Assembly (NCBI GenBank): GCA_028023455.1
Contig: JAQFVV010000142.1
Span: forward strand, 3,033,740 to 3,097,739
Origin: Epiperipatus broadwayi
Lineage: Eukaryota; Onychophora; Udeonychophora; Euonychophora; Peripatidae
Reading direction: 5' to 3'
DNA: 64,000 bases
This document shows, one piece after another, positions 58,690-64,000 of the stretch. Position 1 is the first letter of the stretch; every line of letters begins with the position of its first letter. Both the position numbers and the translations under genes were made by a program. The notes under the pieces were generated by a model. It saw only the letters and a list, made by a program, of their open reading frames with translations, was not told the DNA's origin and searched no databases.

Positions 58690-59480
58690 ACTGTTTCTGA
58701 TAACATCAATTTTCTTGTGAAGTTGATTAGAATAATATTTATTTTTTAATGCAATTGGTTTATATTAATCTTTGAACTATCTGATAATATGCCCTTATAA
58801 GTACTCATTACATGTGAACTCCTTTTGCATTCTGATTCCTAACTGTAATATAATCTATTAAATGATATTGTCTTGAGCACTGACACATCCATGTTCCTTT
58901 ATATAAGGATTTTTGCCTAAACAAAGTGTTTGTAATTGTGACTTCAAGTGTTTTTTTTTAAATTCAATTATAACATATTATTTGAATTTATAACTCCAAT
59001 ATCTTTATTTCAAATAACTATTGACCAAAGTATCCAATTTATATCAATGCATGCATTAAAGTCTCTAAAAAGAAAAAAACTGTTTTTAAATGATATTATT
59101 AAAGTAATAATGCTATCCAACAAGGAATAAGATTTTCCTTCTCTGAATGCATAGACACTAATAATATGAGCACTAGTAGCATTTTGCAAGATGAGTTTTA
59201 ATGCCTTTAGCTTTTTATTGATACAAAAAGGAATTCCAATAATAGATGCCAAATTAGATTTTACAACAATCCAAGACCATACATTCTTTTTTCACAGAAT
59301 GATTTGCCTTTCAAAAAAACAAACTTGTATCCATCAATCTGTTCCATTAAACTACCTTCTTCTGGGATACAAGTTTCACTAAGAGTACATATTGATCTTA
59401 AACTTTGTCACCTTCTCAGCCACAGTGCAGTCCTTCACTCTGGTCTTGAAGAGTTTGTTTCAAATAAACTTCACAGATTC
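58690..59480 (-). pseudogene. LINE apurinic-type endonuclease domain (EEP) fragment
   Basis: Minus strand, with several frameshifts: a degenerate RPE-RTALW start, LSETCIPEEGSLMEQ, GYKFVFLKGKSFCEKR, YGLGLL, SIIGIPFCINKKLK, ALKLILQNATSAHIISVYA, LFRDFNACI, INSNNML, NTLFRQKSLYKGTW, then HLIDYITVRNQNAKGVHM. This is the exonuclease-endonuclease-phosphatase domain of non-LTR retrotransposons in its usual order: LSET, G.GF, ..ISVYAP, GDFNA, NTLF..K..Y..TW, H.IDYI.VR. The catalytic GDFNA motif reads RDFNA; the first glycine is mutated. In a live element the enzyme nicks target DNA to prime reverse transcription. Clade uncertain (RTE- or CR1/Jockey-like). Confidence 0.85.
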
Positions 59481-61770
59481 CAAATACATATATTTAAAAA
59501 AATACATTTATAATACTTATGAGATTAGCCATTTTTAGACCATAATTTTTTAAGTTCTTCACTTTCATAATAATAGGGGAATTCCTAAATAGATATGTTT
59601 AAACATGCAATGTATTTTCAGACAAAATTTTTGTTTCACTCAAATGCAGTTTCAAACCAAGTCATTAGTGACTGTATTATCTCAAGTAAAGATCACATGT
59701 AAGAACTGGCAATATACTAAACCTGCTCCTATCATTGCTTTTTAATTCTTGAAGTTTTTACCCCCCCCCCCAAAGGAAGTGTATATATACACATATATTA
59801 CAATAAGTTTATTCATTATTAAATAATACTCTGATAGTTAAATTTGCTTAAATTGTAGTTATAAATAATAAATTAAAATATATTCAGAATACCCTTTCAG
59901 TTGTTTAAAAAATTTTTTACAATTTTGTTATGAAAAAAATTCTTTCTTTTACCTAGTATTTTATTTAAGAAAATAAAAATTAGTCTTTTTTGTTTAAAAA
60001 ATAGTTAATTAAAATCATTTGGCATCAAATCAAAAACTGCTGACTTACATTTTTCTTATTTTTATTCCCAGATAATATATTATCTTAAATTCAAATGTGA
60101 TACTAAACTCCATATTTTAAATTGGAAAAAAATATCATTTAGGAATTTTAAACAAAATGATAATAAAAAAAATTATGCTTATATCTAACAATTAGAATTA
60201 ATATCAATCCAATTTTTAAATATGGGTAATATTTATGATATTATAGTTTTATATAAATATGCCCACACTTGAGTAATAAATCTGAATTGTACTTCATATG
60301 TATTTTGGTTATAGTTTTTTTTTTTTTTTCATATTTATCATCTATTTTCTCTGGTGTTTTGAAAAATGATGGATCGAAAATTAACTGGATTTCTTTTTTT
60401 GACCATAATTTTTATCTCTTTTAACTTTAATAAGACAAAACATTGCACTCAAAATAAAATAAAATAATAAGCTGGATATAATAGTAGTTATTGAAGTCAT
60501 AATGAAAAAAATATTGCCAGCAATGTTATGGTCAGTGTTTATTTTTACAATAATGAATCTTCTATTAAAGTACGTAAATAAAATCAAACTGATAATTGAT
60601 TATTCAAGAGAAATGTCATTATTCTGATGGCATTCAGTAAGAATAGTAGTAAAAACTATCTGCTTCTTTCACTTTTCTTTTATGCATTGCTTGTATACAC
60701 AAATAAATAAATTTCACAGAAATACATAAATAAAATGATTTATTGATTATTTATATTAAATCTAATAACAACATAAGACTCTATCTAAATATTAATAAAA
60801 ATTATACAAAGAACCAATGAGTGTGTTGTATCATTCTCCACTGAGCTTGAAGATTATTGAGAGGTATTTAATCTATAAGTATTTTGTTATGGATAAAACT
60901 TTGAAAGAAACTAATATAGATACAGAATATTGTCAAATTTGAAAAAATATTTATTACAAATCAACAGCATTGATTAGTTTTTGTAGTAACATAATGATAG
61001 TAAAAAAATTAATATTCATAAAGGGGTTTTGCAAAGTGATATTTTGCTACAATATTATGCTGAAATTTGCGAGAAGATTTGTAGATGAAAAAAAAATATT
61101 TAATAAATATAAATGAAGATCATTTGAGTCATATGTGTTACAAGAAAATAATATGTATATATATTTTAAAAAGCTAAAATAATGCTCAATACATTTTCAG
61201 AATAGAATAAGGAAAGGCTAATGTTGATAAAATAAAACTTAAATTTATAAATGCTTTGGACAAAATATGAATGTAAATAGAAACATAAAATTAATCACAA
61301 AATGAAATGAATTTTGATAGAATGCTTTTTATATAAATTACTTAATAGTAAAAAGAAATATAGTTTTGTGCTTTAAATGGAAATGTTTTTAATAAATGCA
61401 TTCTATCAGTGCTACTTAACTACCTAATATTTAATATTCTGTAGAAGAGCAATTTGTGAGCATAGACTTCATAGTGAAATATAATGAGAGATAAGTTATA
61501 TTAGTAGAGATGCAAAAGCCATTATGTGAGTGATAAAAGAAACAGATATTATGAATCTTATTAAGAGAATTTAAATATTAAAATGGAATTAAGATGAACT
61601 TGTTGCTAGAAATGACAATACATAACAACTATATCTAAACTGAATCCTAAGTTATTTTTAAAAAGTTTGAATGAAATACGTATTAAGATGTAGATAAGAG
61701 AATCAATAGATTTTGAAATTGTAAGATCTTTATTTTTTTACAATATCATTAAACCCAAATAATTGAATGG
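59481..61770. other. No recognisable gene
   Basis: AT-rich, with C10 at about 59761. Nothing supported. Confidence 0.5.
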
Positions 61771-61886
61771 TTTGGGCTTTGGAGTTCATAAGAAGTTTGA
61801 ACATTGGAAATGACAGATATGGAGCTGTAGTTCATCAACAGTGATCGCCAGAGTTCATTCTCACTAAGTCAAACCACACAGGGCAG
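61771..61886 (-). mobile_element. tRNA-derived SINE
   Basis: Minus strand: GCCCTGTGTGGTTTGACTTA (A-box region), GTGAGAATGAACTCTGG, a body with GATGAACTACAGCTCC, then GTTCAAACTTCTTATGAACT and CCAAAGCCCAAACC. The best preserved member of the family seen at 7.6, 31.7 and 31.8 kb. The 3' body string CAAAC-TCTTATGAA-TCC is shared with the 31.7 kb copy. Confidence 0.7.
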
Positions 61887-64000
61887 TAATTATTAAAAAT
61901 GATGCTGATGCTATATACATACACTCATAGTAAAACAAAAAAAATATTGTCATAGAAAATGATTCTGTTTGTTTAAATTGCTTAAGACACCCCCCCCCCT
62001 TTAGGGATTTTTGCTCATCAGAAAATTCTGTTGTTGACTGATCCAGTTTCTTAGTTATTTTGACTATTTATATTATACTGATATTCTATTTCTTTTAAAT
62101 CTAGCATATAAATATAACATAATAAAATTATATCATGGTTCATAAAGATGTTATGCAATGATATCCATTATAATTTATAAAAAAAAAAAATTAGAATCGT
62201 TTATTTTATAAAATTTATTTTACGTTTCTCATAATAAGTTTATTCGTTTGCTGATGATTAATTTGTTCATTGAAGCATTTCTCGGCATTGTTTAAAGTTT
62301 GAAAGCAAAATAGATTATATAAGTTATTATTATGTCGTCCTTGAATAATGTTTGCTATCTCATATGCAAACAATAAAAAAAATCAATATATGACAATAGA
62401 AAGACTTTTATATGTTTGTTTAATTTAAAATTTAAAATTTTAGATTTATATTCAATCCAGAATTGTTTTATGTTTTTTTTATAACTCTATATTTTGATTT
62501 AATATTTTTTTTAAAAACTTTTAATATAAATATATACATTTTGTATTTCCTTACATACTTTCATTTTAGTATGAACTTTGTTATAAGATAAACTTAGGTT
62601 AGCTTTGTCACTAAATGGTGCATATCTATATTAATTATTTTTAAAAGTTATAAAAAATATTAAATACTTTTATTATTATAAAGCTATCTACATATGTTTA
62701 GAATTATTTATCTATCTATTGAAGTTTGTCTTCAAATGGAAGTATAATCTGTAATGCTTTTGAAAGTGTTTTTATTCTGTAGTTGATTTACTTCCAAAAT
62801 TTAATTCTTATATAAATACTGCATATGCTTGTGTAATTAATTACATCCATAACAAATCTGAATGCACAAATCTGTTAATCCAAAAAATATTCAACTTTGC
62901 ATACATCTATTTTTCACCACTTATAAAAAAAATTTTTTTTAAATATATAAACATCAGTAACCCATTTTATCAATCATTTTGATTTATATATTTTTTTATT
63001 TTAATATTAATTAAAAATAGAAATTGATTTTTGACTTATTCCCAGATGTTTATTTTATTAAATTGTCACAAAGAAATTAATTTTGATTTATAAACATGAT
63101 TTTAATCATAGATTTCCAATTCAAAAATGTTTTATTTATGACAATAAGTCTGTTCAAAGTCATCTGCTTAACAGATAAAAATAGTACTTATTTTGAAAAA
63201 AAAAATTCTTAAAAAACTAAAATTTCTAATTATTTTTGAAATATTTTTTTTCTCTGTCATTTATCTTAGAATTAAATGCTGAAAAAAAAAAATCATGCAA
63301 TTCATCTAAGTTTTTTTAAAAAAATAAAAATCCAATAATGTAATAATTTATCTAAAATTAATGCTTTTATCCTGAATATTTAAAATCTATTCCATCTTCT
63401 ATTCCAAAATTTTATAGTAATGACTGTTATAGAGGGTTCAGAATAATTATGTACAACAATATATAAATATATAGTTAATTTTTGGCCATCTTTTGTAAAG
63501 GGACCAAAGAAATCAAAAGATAAATACATAAAAATGACAGAATTGAATCCTATTAAACAATATAGACAGAAACAATTTAATGGTTATTTGCTGAAATATT
63601 GTGCACCTAAGCTACAACTATTTGCTTCAAATGCAATTCATCTATTTTATTTCACATCCCTCATCTGTATATTATAGTTTTATTACAATATATATAATTT
63701 TAATATCATAGTAATTATGTGTTTAAAAAAATCAGTGGTGATATTAAATATAGTGATTAAATAAGATTGTTTTAAAAATAAATAATATTATCTAATCATC
63801 CATTTATTATAAAAAGTACAAACATTTATTTTAATTTTACATATAAAATATAATAAATGACATTTATTTGCTTATGACAAATATTATGTTTCAGTATTAT
63901 GTTATTACCTTAGTAAATATTATTATGTTTCAATGGACCTCAAAAAAAAAAAAAAACTTTTTGTAAAAAAGATAGTAAGTTTTGATATACATAAACTGTC
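61887..64000. other. No recognisable gene
   Basis: AT-rich to the end of the window, with C10 at about 61988 and several A/T homopolymers. Nothing supported. Confidence 0.5.

Noticed and set aside
59191-59513. Plus-strand open frames at 59.2-59.5 kb
   Set aside because: Antisense to the LINE endonuclease fragment; residue composition unremarkable.

Overview
This is a very AT-rich stretch of a eukaryotic, almost certainly animal, genome. I find no complete host protein-coding gene, rRNA gene or functional tRNA gene in it. Open frames are short and mostly chance. Everything I can support is mobile or repetitive: Penelope-like element (PLE) GIY-YIG endonuclease fragments, hammerhead-ribozyme (HHR) bearing repeats, two non-LTR LINE fragments, hAT and Merlin-like DNA transposon remains, tRNA-derived SINEs, one LTR-retrotransposon-like gag start, a satellite block and many long inverted repeats. 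The mix (PLE + HHR + Merlin + hAT + tRNA SINEs) points to an invertebrate metazoan. I cannot name the species.

Layout. 0.5-0.8 kb: LINE 3' end. 5.3-6.3 kb: head-to-head PLE fragments. 7.0-7.7 kb: three tRNA-derived SINEs. 11.9-13.5 kb: inverted array of 337-bp units. 14.3-14.6 kb: Merlin-like remnant. 16.1-16.6 kb: HHR family A. 17-24 kb: LTR-retrotransposon-like signals, with a gag-like frame interrupted by a 500-bp assembly gap. 25.9 kb: second Merlin-like remnant. 26.1-27.2 kb: satellite. 29.5 kb and 39.7 kb: hAT elements with perfect 8-bp target duplications. 30.1, 35.0, 40.6, 44.8 kb: foldbacks. 36.4 kb: HHR family D. 41.6 kb: third PLE copy. 47.7-49.5 kb: HHR families A and B, five ribozyme copies in two head-to-head insertions. 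50.1-50.9 kb: foldback with a nested HHR element. 52.9-53.8 kb: another PLE C-terminus. 57.1 kb: SINE. 58.7-59.5 kb: LINE endonuclease. 61.8 kb: SINE.

The most interesting system is the set of small retrozyme-like elements. They carry type I hammerhead ribozymes with a tiny stem III. They occur as tandem units (about 378 and 455 bp) joined head-to-head, and most insertions are flanked by 11-16 bp direct repeats. Families A, B, D and two foldbacks share a GTCATGTGA motif, close to the insertion end wherever that end can be placed. The PLE endonuclease fragments are plausible relatives of the machinery that moved them, which is inference. One family A ribozyme has an intact core and compensatory stem I changes relative to its sister copy.
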